The notes: generated by a model from the letters alone, not told the origin. DNA of 58,476 bases from Caldibacillus thermoamylovorans (GCF_000751775.1 NZ_CCRF01000006.1:1-58476), one strand, 5' to 3'. Shown: positions 47,222-56,280, numbered from the stretch's first letter. Numbers and translations: made by a program.

Positions 47222-47439
47222 TGGCCAAAGACGACGTGATTGAAGTCGAAGGTACTGTCATTGAAACTTTGCCGAATGCAATGTTCAAAGTTGAGTTGGA
47301 AAATGGGCATACGGTACTTGCTCATGTTTCCGGTAAGATTCGTATGCACTTCATTCGGATTTTGCCGGGTGATAAAGTTACTGTTGAATTATCACCTTAT
47401 GATTTAACGAGAGGAAGAATTACTTATCGTTTTAAATAA
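47221..47439 (+). CDS. infA: Translation initiation factor IF-1
   Basis: IF-1 occupies the 30S A site during initiation. The 72 residues are the standard S1/OB fold ([50 protein letters not shown]). GAGGAGGG inside the preceding gene serves as ribosome-binding site. Confidence 0.98.
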   Translation: MAKDDVIEVEGTVIETLPNAMFKVELENGHTVLAHVSGKIRMHFIRILPGDKVTVELSPYDLTRGRITYRFK

Positions 47440-47457
47440 GGTACTCCGAAAAGTTAA

Positions 47458-47586
<129 letters not shown>

Positions 47587-47605
47587 TTAAAGGAGGTGCT
47601 CAAGT

Positions 47606-47971
47606 ATGGCACGTATTGCAGGTGTAGATATTCCAAGAGATAAACGCATCGTCATTTCTTTAACATATATCTACGGTATTGGTAAATCAACTGCTCAAAA
47701 AATCTTAGCAGAAGCCGGTGTTTCTGAAGACACTAGAGTTCGTGACCTCACAGAAGAGGAAATTAATAAAATTCGTGACCTGGTAGACAGATTAAAAGTT
47801 GAAGGTGACCTTCGCCGTGAAGTATCCTTAAACATCAAACGTTTAATGGAAATCGGTTCATACCGTGGATTACGTCATCGTCGCGGATTGCCTGTACGTG
47901 GACAAAATACGAAGAACAATGCTCGTACACGTAAAGGTCCACGTAAGACAGTCGCTAATAAGAAAAAATAA
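47606..47971 (+). CDS. rpsM: Ribosomal protein uS13
   Basis: S13 tops the 30S head and bridges to L5. The 121 residues show [33 protein letters not shown] (helix-hairpin-helix) and the signature [32 protein letters not shown] precedes the ATG. Confidence 0.98.
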   Translation: MARIAGVDIPRDKRIVISLTYIYGIGKSTAQKILAEAGVSEDTRVRDLTEEEINKIRDLVDRLKVEGDLRREVSLNIKRLMEIGSYRGLRHRRGLPVRGQNTKNNARTRKGPRKTVANKKK

Positions 47972-47993
47972 TAGGTAAAGGAGGTTTTGTAAA

Positions 47994-48383
47994 ATGGCTC
48001 GTAAAACAAATACACGTAAACGTCGTGTGAAAAAGAATATAGAATCAGGTGTAGCACATATTCGTTCTACATTTAATAATACAATCGTTACAATTACGGA
48101 TATTCATGGGAATGCAGTTTCTTGGTCAAGTGCCGGTGCCCTTGGTTTCAAAGGCTCTCGTAAATCCACTCCATTTGCTGCACAAATGGCAGCTGAGGCA
48201 GCAGCAAAAGCATCAATGGAACACGGAATGAGATCTTTAGAAGTAAATGTTAAAGGTCCAGGGGCAGGTCGTGAAGCAGCAATCCGTGCACTGCAGGCTG
48301 CAGGTCTCGAAGTTACAGCTATTAAGGATGTGACTCCGGTACCTCATAACGGTTGCCGTCCGCCAAAACGTCGTCGTGTATAA
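47994..48383 (+). CDS. rpsK: Ribosomal protein uS11
   Basis: S11 lies on the 30S platform near the E site. The 129 residues contain [18 protein letters not shown] and the C-terminal [26 protein letters not shown] precedes the ATG. A 171-base gap to rpoA holds the complementary words GTATC/GATAC near 48402-48430 but no gene. Confidence 0.98.
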   Translation: MARKTNTRKRRVKKNIESGVAHIRSTFNNTIVTITDIHGNAVSWSSAGALGFKGSRKSTPFAAQMAAEAAAKASMEHGMRSLEVNVKGPGAGREAAIRALQAAGLEVTAIKDVTPVPHNGCRPPKRRRV

Positions 48384-48554
48384 TTTTTGTGTATAGAAAT
48401 CGTATCGCCCGTCTATAATGGGTTATGATACAGTAAACAAATTTTTAGAAAACCAAAATGTTGTGCACAAACGGGAATACTTTACAGGGGGAATTTCGGT
48501 TAGAATATATTATTCTTGCCGGGGTTTCGACGTTTTGAAGGAGGGTAAATTTGA

Positions 48555-49499
48555 ATGATCGAAATTGAAAAACCGATAATTGAAACAGTTGAGATCAGCG
48601 ATGACGCCAAGTACGGAAAGTTTGTAGTCGAGCCGCTTGAGCGTGGATATGGTACAACTTTGGGTAACTCCTTACGTCGTATCCTGCTATCCTCACTTCC
48701 TGGTGCCGCTGTCACATCTATTCAAATAGATGGAGTGCTACATGAGTTTTCAACTATTGAAGGCGTCGTGGAGGATGTAACTACAATCATCTTGAATTTA
48801 AAAAAATTAGCGTTAAAAATTTATTCCGATGAAGAAAAAACGCTTGAAATCGACATGAGTGGTGCGGGAGTTGTAACAGCAGCTGATATTAATCATGATA
48901 GTGATGTTGAAATTTTAAATCCTGATTTATACATTGCCGAATTAGCAGCAAACGGGAAACTACGGATGCGTTTAACAGCCAAAAATGGGCGCGGCTATAC
49001 GGTTGCCGATGATAATAAACGAGAAGATCAACCAATTGGTGTGATTCCAATTGATTCGATTTATACTCCTGTTTCAAAAGTTTCTTATTTTGTTGAGAAT
49101 ACGCGTATTGGTCAATCAGCGGATTATGATAAATTAACGTTAGAAGTTTGGACAGATGGGAGTATTGGTCCAAAAGAGGCTATCTCCTTGGCTGCAAAAA
49201 TTATGATGGAGCATTTGAATATTTTTGTTGACTTAACAGATGAGGCACAGCATGCTGAAATTATGGTAGAAAAAGAGGAAGACCAAAAAGAGAAAGTGCT
49301 TGAAATGACCATTGAAGAACTTGATCTTTCGGTTCGTTCTTATAACTGTCTAAAACGTGCAGGAATTAACACTGTTCAGGAATTAGCGAATAAAACAGAA
49401 GAAGATATGATGAAAGTTCGTAACCTTGGACGAAAATCTTTAGAAGAAGTAAAGGCAAAATTAGAAGAACTCGGTTTGTCCTTACGTAAGGACGATTAA
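48555..49499 (+). CDS. rpoA: DNA-directed RNA polymerase subunit alpha
   Basis: Alpha dimerises to start polymerase assembly and contacts UP elements and activators. The 314 residues equal B. subtilis: N-terminal domain with [21 protein letters not shown], and C-terminal domain with [22 protein letters not shown] and [29 protein letters not shown] precedes the ATG. Confidence 0.98.
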   Translation: MIEIEKPIIETVEISDDAKYGKFVVEPLERGYGTTLGNSLRRILLSSLPGAAVTSIQIDGVLHEFSTIEGVVEDVTTIILNLKKLALKIYSDEEKTLEIDMSGAGVVTAADINHDSDVEILNPDLYIAELAANGKLRMRLTAKNGRGYTVADDNKREDQPIGVIPIDSIYTPVSKVSYFVENTRIGQSADYDKLTLEVWTDGSIGPKEAISLAAKIMMEHLNIFVDLTDEAQHAEIMVEKEEDQKEKVLEMTIEELDLSVRSYNCLKRAGINTVQELANKTEEDMMKVRNLGRKSLEEVKAKLEELGLSLRKDD

Positions 49500-49548
49500 T
49501 GAAAACCGGTAATTTGAAGGAATTTACTTCAAAAAGGAGGGAAACAAC

Positions 49549-49914
49549 ATGGGCTACAGAAAATTAGGACGTACAAGCGATCAGCGTAAAGCTTTGTTAC
49601 GTGACTTAGCAACTGATCTTATTATTAATGAACGCATTCAAACGACTGAAACTCGTGCGAAAGAATTACGTTCCGTTATTGAAAAATTAGTTACTTTAGG
49701 TAAACGCGGAGATCTTCATGCACGTCGTCAAGCAGCTGCCTTCGTTCGTAAAGAAGTTGCAGATGATGAATCAAATAAAGATGCGTTACAAAAATTATTC
49801 TCAGATATTGCACCTCGTTATGAGGATCGACAAGGTGGATATACAAGAATTCTTAAAGTGGGACCTCGCCGTGGTGATAGTGCACCGATGGCCATTATTG
49901 AATTCGTTGACTAA
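49549..49914 (+). CDS. rplQ: Ribosomal protein bL17
   Basis: L17 lies at the bottom of the 50S subunit near the tunnel exit. The 121 residues start [25 protein letters not shown] and end [22 protein letters not shown] precedes the ATG. It is the last gene of the long ribosomal run, followed by a terminator. Confidence 0.97.
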   Translation: MGYRKLGRTSDQRKALLRDLATDLIINERIQTTETRAKELRSVIEKLVTLGKRGDLHARRQAAAFVRKEVADDESNKDALQKLFSDIAPRYEDRQGGYTRILKVGPRRGDSAPMAIIEFVD

Positions 49915-49963
49915 TTGAATGATGTTGTTTTATGGAGATTTTCCTCATGTTAACAACATATGC

Positions 49964-50004
49964 AAAGAGGGCAGTAAGGGATTGTACTGAATTCTGCCCT
50001 TTTT
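49964..50004 (+). terminator. Terminator after rplQ
   Basis: AAAGAGGGCAG (49964-49974) pairs with CTGCCCTTTTT (49994-50004) across a 19-base loop, ending in a T-run. Confidence 0.85.
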
Positions 50005-50300
50005 CCATAAATAATTTGTACTCAAAAAGGATTGACGGGAAATTTCTTGAATCGTATTTATTTTGGCTTAAAATATTGTATGTTAAGCATATATTTTTTA
50101 GTAAATTTATTTTTGGATGCGGTTCATCAAGATCCTGTTTTGAAAAATTGAGTTTAACGGATGATACTGAAAAAAAGCGAGTGTTACGATAAAGGGAAAA
50201 GTCCTTTGTCTAGCTCTGGTACCCTTTCTAATTACGGATACATTTTATAATCTTACGCTGTAAAAAACTTAAAAGAATAATGGTTCGTTTGAGCAATATG
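50005..50300. other. Gene-free stretch before ecfA1
   Basis: This is AT-rich spacer. The open frame at 49932-50192 runs through the rplQ terminator and shows no domain. I see no other gene. Confidence 0.5.
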
Positions 50301-50301
50301 A

Positions 50302-50332
50302 CTGCGCATGGAAAGGGTGCAGGCTTTTTTTT
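50302..50332 (+). terminator. Terminator-like hairpin upstream of ecfA1
   Basis: CTGCGC (50302-50307) and GTGCAG (50317-50322) form a six-base stem followed by GC and eight Ts (50325-50332). It may end read-through or act as a leader attenuator of the ecf genes. Confidence 0.5.
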
Positions 50333-50553
50333 ATACATGAAGTATAAATATTCAACAGGGCTTCGACAAGGTTGGAAATTTTTAGAGGACGTAAGCGCAT
50401 AAGGAAACTTTTGTAAATTTACCTTTAACTCTTTATAATAGAATGAATTTACTGTACTGAAAAATTAGTTGGTTAAATTGAACATTTTCCATTATAATGT
50501 TTTTAGCTAAGTCAGTTAGACTGGCTTTTGTATTCCGAGGTGAAATGAAATCC

Positions 50554-51393
50554 ATGGCTAAAGAAATTGTACGGTTCCAAGATGTTACGTTTAAATATGA
50601 TGAAAATGCCTCTTATGCATTAAACGGTGTCAATTTTTCGGTGTATGAAGGTGAATGGCTGGCGATTGTCGGTCATAACGGATCAGGAAAATCGACCATT
50701 GCGAAATTGATGAATGGTCTTATATTTCCCGATTCCGGATCGATTTATGTGAATGGAAAAGAAATCTCTGAAGAAACGGTTTGGGATGTTCGTGATTTGG
50801 TTGGGATGGTTTTTCAAAACCCGGATAATCAGTTTGTTGGTACTACAGTTCAAGATGATGTTGCTTTTGGTTTAGAAAATCACGGGATTCCGCGAGAGGA
50901 AATGGTGAAACGTGTCCATGACTCACTTGCGAAAGTAAAGATGGACCAATTTCTTAATCAAGAGCCACACCATCTTTCCGGGGGGCAAAAGCAAAGAGTT
51001 GCAATTGCCAGTGTTTTAGCATTAAGACCGGCTATTATTATCCTTGATGAGGCGACTTCAATGCTTGATCCGAGGGGAAGAAGTGAAGTACTGGGAACCG
51101 TAAGAGAATTGAAAAACCTTAACAATTTAACAATTATTTCGATTACCCATGATTTAGAGGAAGCAGTGAAAGCGGACAGGCTAATTGTCATGAATCGCGG
51201 AACTGTTTATGCAGAAGGAACACCTGCGGATATTTTCTTAATGGATGAAAAATTAGTTGAACTGGGGCTGGATATTCCTTTTACTCAAAAACTGATAAAA
51301 AAGTTTAAGGAAAATGGATACCATATACCGGATGAAATTCTACATGAAGACAAGTTGGTGGACTATTTATGCAAATTGTTACAAAAGATTTAG
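50554..51393 (+). CDS. ecfA1: ECF transporter ATPase EcfA1
   Basis: EcfA1 is one of two ATPases that energise group II ECF vitamin transporters. ATG 50554 gives 279 residues (MAKEIVRFQDVTFKY); the ATG at 50545 nearly touches the GAGGTGA site. Walker A GHNGSGKST is at 40-48, the signature LSGGQKQRVA from 141, and Walker B IIILDEATS near 164. It overlaps ecfA2 by 25 bases. Substrate-binding S components are not in the window. Confidence 0.96.
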   Translation: MAKEIVRFQDVTFKYDENASYALNGVNFSVYEGEWLAIVGHNGSGKSTIAKLMNGLIFPDSGSIYVNGKEISEETVWDVRDLVGMVFQNPDNQFVGTTVQDDVAFGLENHGIPREEMVKRVHDSLAKVKMDQFLNQEPHHLSGGQKQRVAIASVLALRPAIIILDEATSMLDPRGRSEVLGTVRELKNLNNLTIISITHDLEEAVKADRLIVMNRGTVYAEGTPADIFLMDEKLVELGLDIPFTQKLIKKFKENGYHIPDEILHEDKLVDYLCKLLQKI

Positions 51394-52238
51394 AGTATGT
51401 TTATCAAAAAGGAACACCATTTGAAAAACGGGCGCTCTTTCATATCAATGTTACGATTCCTTCCCATAGTTACACAGCAGTCATCGGTCATACCGGTTCG
51501 GGGAAATCAACCTTATTACAACATTTGAATGGATTATTGCAACCGACAGGAGGAGAAATCCGGATTGGTGATTTGACGGTAACTTCTGAAAAAAAGGGAA
51601 AGGGCTTAAAGGGAATCAGGCAAAAAGTCGGTATTGTGTTCCAATTTCCTGAACACCAGCTTTTTGAAGAAACAGTTGAAAAGGATATTTGTTTTGGACC
51701 TATGAATTTTGGGGCAACCGAGGAAGAGGCAAGACAACAGGCAAAAACGGCGCTAAAATTAGTGGGTTTGTCGGAAGAACTCCTAAACAAGTCCCCCTTT
51801 GACCTTTCCGGTGGTCAAATGCGGAGGGTGGCCATTGCCGGTGTCCTTGCGATGAATCCGGATATTCTTGTTTTGGATGAACCAACTGCGGGGCTTGATC
51901 CCCGGGGACGAACGGAAATTATGGAAATGTTTTACCAACTTTATCAGGAAAAAGGGATTTCGATTGTTCTTGTCACCCATAGTATGGAGGAAGCCTCGAA
52001 ATATGCTGATTCAATTATTATTATGCATAAAGGAACGGTCTATAAAAAGGGGACACCAAAGGAAATATTCTCATCACCGGCTGAATTAATTGATTTAGGT
52101 TTAGATGTACCGGAATCGGTTCGTTTTCAATTGAAACTGGAGGATAAAATTGGAAAGGAAATTGCCGAACCGAGCTTATCTATCGATGAGCTGGTTGAAA
52201 ATATATTTGCTTATATAAAGCGGGTGAACGAGAAATGA
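51369..52238 (+). CDS. ecfA2: ECF transporter ATPase EcfA2
   Basis: The second ECF ATPase has 289 residues with GHTGSGKST at 40-48, LSGGQMRRVA, and DILVLDEPTAGLDPRGR. A C-terminal extension after about 220 is typical and forms the EcfA1-EcfA2 interface. Its start lies within ecfA1 and its end overlaps ecfT by four bases, so all three are coupled. Confidence 0.96.
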   Translation: MQIVTKDLEYVYQKGTPFEKRALFHINVTIPSHSYTAVIGHTGSGKSTLLQHLNGLLQPTGGEIRIGDLTVTSEKKGKGLKGIRQKVGIVFQFPEHQLFEETVEKDICFGPMNFGATEEEARQQAKTALKLVGLSEELLNKSPFDLSGGQMRRVAIAGVLAMNPDILVLDEPTAGLDPRGRTEIMEMFYQLYQEKGISIVLVTHSMEEASKYADSIIIMHKGTVYKKGTPKEIFSSPAELIDLGLDVPESVRFQLKLEDKIGKEIAEPSLSIDELVENIFAYIKRVNEK

Positions 52239-53029
52239 TGGAGAAAATGATTTTCGGCCGGTATATACCAGTTGATTCACCATTACATAAAATGGATCCC
52301 CGTGCGAAGTTATTAACAATAATCATATTCATTGCTGTTGTTTTTCTGGCTGATAATACGTTGACATATGGATTATTGGCGATTTTTACCTTAGCGGCAA
52401 TATGGCTATCAAATATCCCGATTAAATTTTTATTTAACGGTTTAAAATTTTTGTTTTGGATTATTTTATTCACGTTCTTTTTGCATATATTTTTCACGAA
52501 GGAAGGGGATCTCTTATATAAATTTGGTTTTATCGAAATTTATCAAGGAGGTCTGCGTCAGGGGATTTTTATTTCCCTCCGCTTCTTCTTTTTATTACTC
52601 GTAACTTCTTTATTAACTTTGACGACAACACCGATTGAAATAACAGACGGGATTGAAAGTTTACTGAAACCTTTGAAGAAAGTAGGTTTTCCTGTTCATG
52701 AATTATCACTGATGATTTCCATTGCTCTTCGTTTTATTCCAACATTAATGGATGAAACAGATAAAATAATGAAAGCACAAATGGCCCGTGGGGTTGATTT
52801 TTCAGAAGGTACCATTAAACAACGGGCAAAAGCGGTCGTACCTCTATTAATTCCGCTCTTCATTAATGCATTCAAACGGGCGGAAGAGTTAGCTACAGCA
52901 ATGGAAGCGAGAGGCTATCGCGGTGGCGAAGGAAGGACGAAATATCGTCTGCTAAAATGGGGGATGATTGACAATATCGCCATACTAACTTTATTCATTT
53001 TGACAATTCTATTACTTTTACTTCGCTAG
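52235..53029 (+). CDS. ecfT: ECF transporter transmembrane subunit EcfT
   Basis: EcfT is the membrane scaffold that links the ATPases to interchangeable S components. The 264 residues have about five to six hydrophobic segments and the two Ala-Arg-Gly-type coupling motifs, MARGVDF and MEARGYRGG. ATG 52235 overlaps the ecfA2 stop; ATG 52238 is the alternative. Confidence 0.95.
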   Translation: MMEKMIFGRYIPVDSPLHKMDPRAKLLTIIIFIAVVFLADNTLTYGLLAIFTLAAIWLSNIPIKFLFNGLKFLFWIILFTFFLHIFFTKEGDLLYKFGFIEIYQGGLRQGIFISLRFFFLLLVTSLLTLTTTPIEITDGIESLLKPLKKVGFPVHELSLMISIALRFIPTLMDETDKIMKAQMARGVDFSEGTIKQRAKAVVPLLIPLFINAFKRAEELATAMEARGYRGGEGRTKYRLLKWGMIDNIAILTLFILTILLLLLR

Positions 53030-53122
53030 AGTTCTTCTTTAGCGGTACAAAAGCAGGACTTTGCGCTTTTCTTATTAAAAATTAGCTCGTGTAAAACTAA
53101 TGGAGACTCGGAGATTATTAGA

Positions 53123-53860
53123 ATGAAAAGATTGAAATGTGTCATCGCCTATGATGGAACTCATTTTGAGGGATATCAAAGACAACCGGAAAAACGAACG
53201 ATTCAAGGTGAGGTTGAAAAAGTACTGATGAAAATGCATAAAGGGGAAATGATTCCGATTTTTGCTTCAGGACGAACTGATGCCCATGTACATGCGAAGG
53301 GGCAAGTCATCCATTTCGACAGTCCTCTTGAAATTCCTGAAGACCGCTGGAAAATTGCATTAAATACATTACTTCCTTCTGATATTGTTGTTGTAACAAC
53401 CGAGGAAGTACCGTCTGATTTTCACGCTCGTTTTTCCGTTAAAGGGAAAGAATATCATTATTATATTTCATTAAAAAAAGATCGGGACCCTTTTATGAGA
53501 AATTATTATTACCATTTCCCACATCCCCTTCATTTTCAAAAAATGGAAAAAGCCGCAAAATATTTAGTCGGAACCTATGATTTTACCAGCTTTTGTTCAG
53601 CGAAAACAGAAGTAAAAGACCGGATTCGTACGATTGAAAGCTTAACCCTTATTCAAGAAGGGGACCAACTGATTATAAAAATAAAAGGGACCGGATTTTT
53701 GTACAATATGGTAAGAATTATTGTTGGTACATTGCTGGAGGTTGGCACAGGGAAACGAGAGCCGGAAGAAATTCCGCGAATTATAGAAGCAAAGGACAGA
53801 ATGCAAGCAGGAAAAACCGTACCTGGGCATGGTTTGTACTTATATAAAGTTTACTATTAA
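53123..53860 (+). CDS. truA: tRNA pseudouridine synthase A (TruA)
   Basis: TruA makes pseudouridine at positions 38-40 of the tRNA anticodon arm. The 245 residues show ASGRTDAHVHAKGQ with catalytic Asp53, and FLYNMVRIIVGTLLEVG near the C-terminus. The ribosome-binding site GGAGACTCGGAG is modest. It sits between ecfT and rplM as in B. subtilis. Confidence 0.96.
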   Translation: MKRLKCVIAYDGTHFEGYQRQPEKRTIQGEVEKVLMKMHKGEMIPIFASGRTDAHVHAKGQVIHFDSPLEIPEDRWKIALNTLLPSDIVVVTTEEVPSDFHARFSVKGKEYHYYISLKKDRDPFMRNYYYHFPHPLHFQKMEKAAKYLVGTYDFTSFCSAKTEVKDRIRTIESLTLIQEGDQLIIKIKGTGFLYNMVRIIVGTLLEVGTGKREPEEIPRIIEAKDRMQAGKTVPGHGLYLYKVYY

Positions 53861-53930
53861 ATAGGACAGCCGGAATTGGGAGCCCCATTTATTGCCACAT
53901 ACTTTTAGTAACGAAATTAAGTACATTACC

Positions 53931-53959
53931 TTGACAGCAAGGTTCAGAACCGTTATTAT
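53931..53959 (+). promoter_or_regulatory. Sigma-A promoter of rplM-rpsI
   Basis: A perfect TTGACA (53931-53936), 17 bases, and TATTAT (53954-53959). It precedes the L13 leader. Confidence 0.82.
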
Positions 53960-53965
53960 ATCATA

Positions 53966-54038
53966 TGGTACATTGTTTTTTCCATGATAAGCCCCGGAAA
54001 CTTATTATGTTGAATATAAACAATTGATGGATATTAGG
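53966..54038 (+). promoter_or_regulatory. L13 leader RNA
   Basis: The leader ...TTTCCATGATAAGCCCCGGAAAC... has GTTTCCGG-type pairing (TTTCC with GGAAA) and lies in the expected place between promoter and rplM. It resembles the known Bacillus L13 leader, which is proposed to bind L13 and repress rplM-rpsI. The assignment rests on position and partial sequence memory. Confidence 0.6.
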
Positions 54039-54048
54039 AGGGTAATCA

Positions 54049-54486
54049 ATGCGTACGACTTATATGGCTAAGCCACAAGAAATTGAACGCAAATGGTACG
54101 TTGTTGATGCTGCCGGTCAAACGCTTGGACGTTTGGCAAGTGAAGTAGCATCGATTTTACGCGGTAAACATAAACCAACTTATACACCGCATGTAGATAC
54201 TGGTGATCATGTCATTATTATTAATGCAGAGAAAATTGAATTAACAGGAAACAAATTAGCTGATAAAAAATATTATCGTCATAGTCAGCATCCAGGTGGG
54301 TTGAAAGTTCGGACCGCTGATGAAATGCGTACGAACTATCCAGAAAGAATGCTTGAATTGGCTGTGAAAGGCATGCTTCCGAAAAACTCTTTAGGACGTC
54401 AAATGTTTAAAAAATTACATGTATATCGTGGCCCGGAACATCCACATCAAGCACAAAAACCTGAAAACTACGAGTTGCGCGGTTAA
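54049..54486 (+). CDS. rplM: Ribosomal protein uL13
   Basis: L13 is an early 50S assembly protein. The 145 residues begin [21 protein letters not shown], as in B. subtilis, and include the signature [27 protein letters not shown] precedes the ATG. rpsI follows after 20 bases. Confidence 0.98.
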   Translation: MRTTYMAKPQEIERKWYVVDAAGQTLGRLASEVASILRGKHKPTYTPHVDTGDHVIIINAEKIELTGNKLADKKYYRHSQHPGGLKVRTADEMRTNYPERMLELAVKGMLPKNSLGRQMFKKLHVYRGPEHPHQAQKPENYELRG

Positions 54487-54506
54487 TCTAGAGGAGGGAA
54501 ATCATT

Positions 54507-54899
54507 TTGGCAAAAGTACAATATTACGGAACGGGTCGTCGCAAAAGTTCTGTTGCACGTGTTCGATTAGTTCCTGGTGATGGTCGTATCGTTATTAATG
54601 ATCGTGATATTGAAGAATATATTCCTTTTGCAGCATTGCGTGAAGTTGTTAAACAACCGCTTGTTGCAACGGAAACAGTTGGTCGTTATGATGTATTAGT
54701 AAATGTAAATGGCGGCGGTTATACCGGTCAAGCTGGAGCCATTCGTCACGGGATTGCTCGTGCATTGCTTCAAGCAGATCCGGAATATCGCGCTGTTCTA
54801 AAACGTGCCGGCTTCTTAACACGCGACGCCCGCATGAAAGAACGTAAAAAGTATGGTCTTAAAGGCGCTCGTCGTGCTCCACAATTTTCAAAACGTTAA
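54507..54899 (+). CDS. rpsI: Ribosomal protein uS9, attachment-site gene
   Basis: TTG 54507 behind GAGGAGGG gives 130 residues ([20 protein letters not shown] ...). The C-terminal tail ending FSKR reaches the P-site tRNA. The last 63 bases (54837-54899) recur at 56218-56280, so the 3' end is probably the insertion site of an integrative element. If so, part of this 3' end may have been supplied by the element while keeping the reading frame. Confidence 0.98.
   Translation: MAKVQYYGTGRRKSSVARVRLVPGDGRIVINDRDIEEYIPFAALREVVKQPLVATETVGRYDVLVNVNGGGYTGQAGAIRHGIARALLQADPEYRAVLKRAGFLTRDARMKERKKYGLKGARRAPQFSKR
54837..54899 (+). repeat. Left attachment-site repeat (3' end of rpsI)
   Basis: These 63 bases match 56218-56280 at 59 positions. 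The mismatches are three silent third-codon changes and one Ser-to-Thr codon. The longest identical run is 21 bases, starting GCTCGTCGTGC. Interpreted as attL of an element inserted at the end of rpsI. Confidence 0.8.
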
Positions 54900-54925
54900 T
54901 ATCGTTATTATATCAACGTTTACAG

Positions 54926-54957
54926 CCTCTTCCCGTGAGAAACGGGAAGGGTTTTTC
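54926..54957 (+). terminator. Terminator after rpsI
   Basis: CTTCCCGT (54929-54936) pairs with ACGGGAAG (54942-54949), followed by GGTTTTT. Confidence 0.88.
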
Positions 54958-54974
54958 ATTTAAAAAATAGAGCT

Positions 54975-54998
54975 GAATACCCCTTGAATACCCTTTGG
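54975..54998. repeat. 24-bp direct repeat, copy 1 (possible integrase arm site)
   Basis: It contains two tandem GAATACCC words (GAATACCCCTT, GAATACCCTTTGG). A copy at 56097-56120 differs at only two bases. Location just inside each attachment repeat suggests integrase arm-type sites. Confidence 0.65.
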
Positions 54999-55002
54999 TT
55001 AA

Positions 55003-55108
55003 AAATCGAGAAAATCATTAATGGTATCTGCTGCACTTTCTTTCATAACATCCGAAACGTGCGTATAGATATTCATCGTGGTTTGTATATCTTGGCTCAT
55101 TTGCATCG
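55003..55108 (-). pseudogene. C-terminal remnant of a tyrosine integrase
   Basis: The minus strand reads MQMSQDIQTTMNIYTHVSDV then MKESAADTINDFLDF and stops. TMNIYTHV carries the catalytic tyrosine of phage/ICE integrases and the rest is the family's C-terminal tail. A stop codon lies just upstream in frame, so only about 35 residues remain. It points toward rpsI, the usual orientation of an integrase next to attL. Confidence 0.8.
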
Positions 55109-55174
55109 GTGTTATTTAAAGAATTTGGTTTGCCACCAATAATAGTCGATATATCATGTTCTGTGCTAATAAAG
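55109..55174. other. Unassigned remnant between integrase tail and cargo gene
   Basis: The minus strand has a short open piece (TEHDISTIIGGKPNSLNN) in a different frame from the integrase tail. I do not recognise it. It may be debris of the same element. Confidence 0.3.
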
Positions 55175-55202
55175 TTGTTTGCTTTGAGTAAAGTTCTATA
55201 CT
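55175..55202 (+). promoter_or_regulatory. Probable promoter of the SpoIIM-like gene
   Basis: TTGTTT (55175-55180), 16 bases, TATACT (55197-55202). Confidence 0.5.
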
Positions 55203-55268
55203 AAAACCGATTGCGACTCCTCCGCAATACGAATGGGACCATATAGTTGAGTAAGTTGCCAGAGTGAG

Positions 55269-55886
55269 GTGGTTAAAATACAGAATGTAGTTAACAAAAG
55301 CGTATTTAAAAGATCGATTAATTTTTTGATATTTGCCGTAGCAATAACAATCGTTGCAACGGTAATAACCTACATAATCAATCCAAGTTTGGAGGAACTA
55401 ACCAAAGAAGTAGGAAATAATCTACCTGATCAAGTGAAAGAATCTAAAGGGATAAAAAAGGTCTGGTCATTTATCGTTAATAATGGATTTATAGTGCCTT
55501 TACAAATGTTTTTCTTGGCTTTAATTCCAATACAATTTCTATATCTATTGAATATAATTTCAACTGTTGCTCTTACTGGAATTCTTTTCGGTATTGCTTT
55601 ACAGGCAAATTTTAAAAAGGGTCTTGGCATAATCATTTCTGCTATTCCTCATTATATCTTTGAGGTTTTTGCTTTTTGTTTATTTGCAGCAGTTCTGTTC
55701 AAGTTAAATCAAGTCGTTCGAGATAAAGTAAGAAGTGTATTTAAGAAAGACAAAGCAGGAACGTCTCTAATTAAAAATGTATTGGGGACAGTAAAGATTT
55801 ACGCTGTTTTAATTTTACCAATCATTATTATGGCTGCATTTCTGGAAACCTACATAGCTGATATTATATTTAGCTTATTTGAGTAG
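55269..55886 (+). CDS. SpoIIM/DUF95-like multi-span membrane protein
   Basis: The 205-residue product has five or six hydrophobic segments: about 15-35, 70-95, 95-125, 130-150 and 180-203. The layout and the stretches FIVNNGFIVPLQMFFLALIP, TGILFGIAL and SAIPHYIFEVFAF fit the SpoIIM (DUF95) superfamily. The sporulation protein SpoIIM works with SpoIID and SpoIIP in engulfment; most paralogues have no known job. The GTG start has no clear ribosome-binding site, so the N-terminus is uncertain. It is the only intact gene between the two rpsI repeats and has its own terminator. Confidence 0.75.
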   Translation: MVKIQNVVNKSVFKRSINFLIFAVAITIVATVITYIINPSLEELTKEVGNNLPDQVKESKGIKKVWSFIVNNGFIVPLQMFFLALIPIQFLYLLNIISTVALTGILFGIALQANFKKGLGIIISAIPHYIFEVFAFCLFAAVLFKLNQVVRDKVRSVFKKDKAGTSLIKNVLGTVKIYAVLILPIIIMAAFLETYIADIIFSLFE

Positions 55887-55920
55887 TAGTTTTCAGCAAT
55901 CGGGCGCGATCGTATTATAA

Positions 55921-55963
55921 GGTCAATCAGAATTTATTCTCTGATTGACCATTTTTAATTTTT
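55921..55963 (+). terminator. Terminator after the SpoIIM-like gene
   Basis: The perfect arms GGTCAATCAG (55921-55930) and CTGATTGACC (55941-55950) are followed by ATTTTTAATTTTT. Confidence 0.92.
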
Positions 55964-56096
55964 GATACTCAACTTTATATTTCTTTTTTGTATTTCTTCT
56001 GACATTGTTCCTGATTACTTGTTTTCGATTTCTGCATAAAGCGATTGAGAAGTAATAGAGTCTTTATACATATGGTCCCGCCAGCATTTAAATTTT
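55964..56096. other. Gene-free remnant inside the rpsI element
   Basis: No credible gene. The minus strand holds a short piece (KCWRDHMYKDSITSQSLYAE) that may be the end of a lost gene, not recognised. Confidence 0.35.
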
Positions 56097-56120
56097 GAAT
56101 ACCCTTTGAATACCCCTTGG
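56097..56120. repeat. 24-bp direct repeat, copy 2 (possible integrase arm site)
   Basis: It matches 54975-54998 at 22 of 24 bases, in the same orientation, with the two GAATACCC words swapped in C/T count. It lies 97 bases inside the right rpsI repeat. Confidence 0.65.
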
Positions 56121-56217
56121 CGCAATTCAATGAAATCTTGTGAAATTGAAACTTACTAAATATATTGATACATATGGAGTTTTGCATTAAATGATGTGCC
56201 GTGAAAACCCAAAAATT

Positions 56218-56280
56218 AAAGAACGTAAAAAATACGGTCTTAAAGGTGCTCGTCGTGCTCCACAATTTACAAAACGTTAA
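56218..56280 (+). repeat. Right attachment-site repeat (duplicate rpsI 3' end)
   Basis: These 63 bases encode [20 protein letters not shown] and a stop, the S9 C-terminus, with no gene body in front. Homology to rpsI begins abruptly at 56218. A terminator follows, as after true rpsI. Interpreted as attR of the first element, or the junction of two tandem elements. Confidence 0.8.

Noticed and set aside
49932-50192. 86-residue frame after rplQ
   Set aside because: It runs through the rplQ terminator and shows no family signature.
55975-56265. 96-residue minus-strand frame between the rpsI repeats
   Set aside because: It crosses the 24-bp repeat and the antisense of the rpsI duplicate; low-complexity residues, no domain.
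56218-56280. Second rpsI gene
   Set aside because: Only the last 20 codons are present, with no start or gene body; better explained as an attachment repeat.
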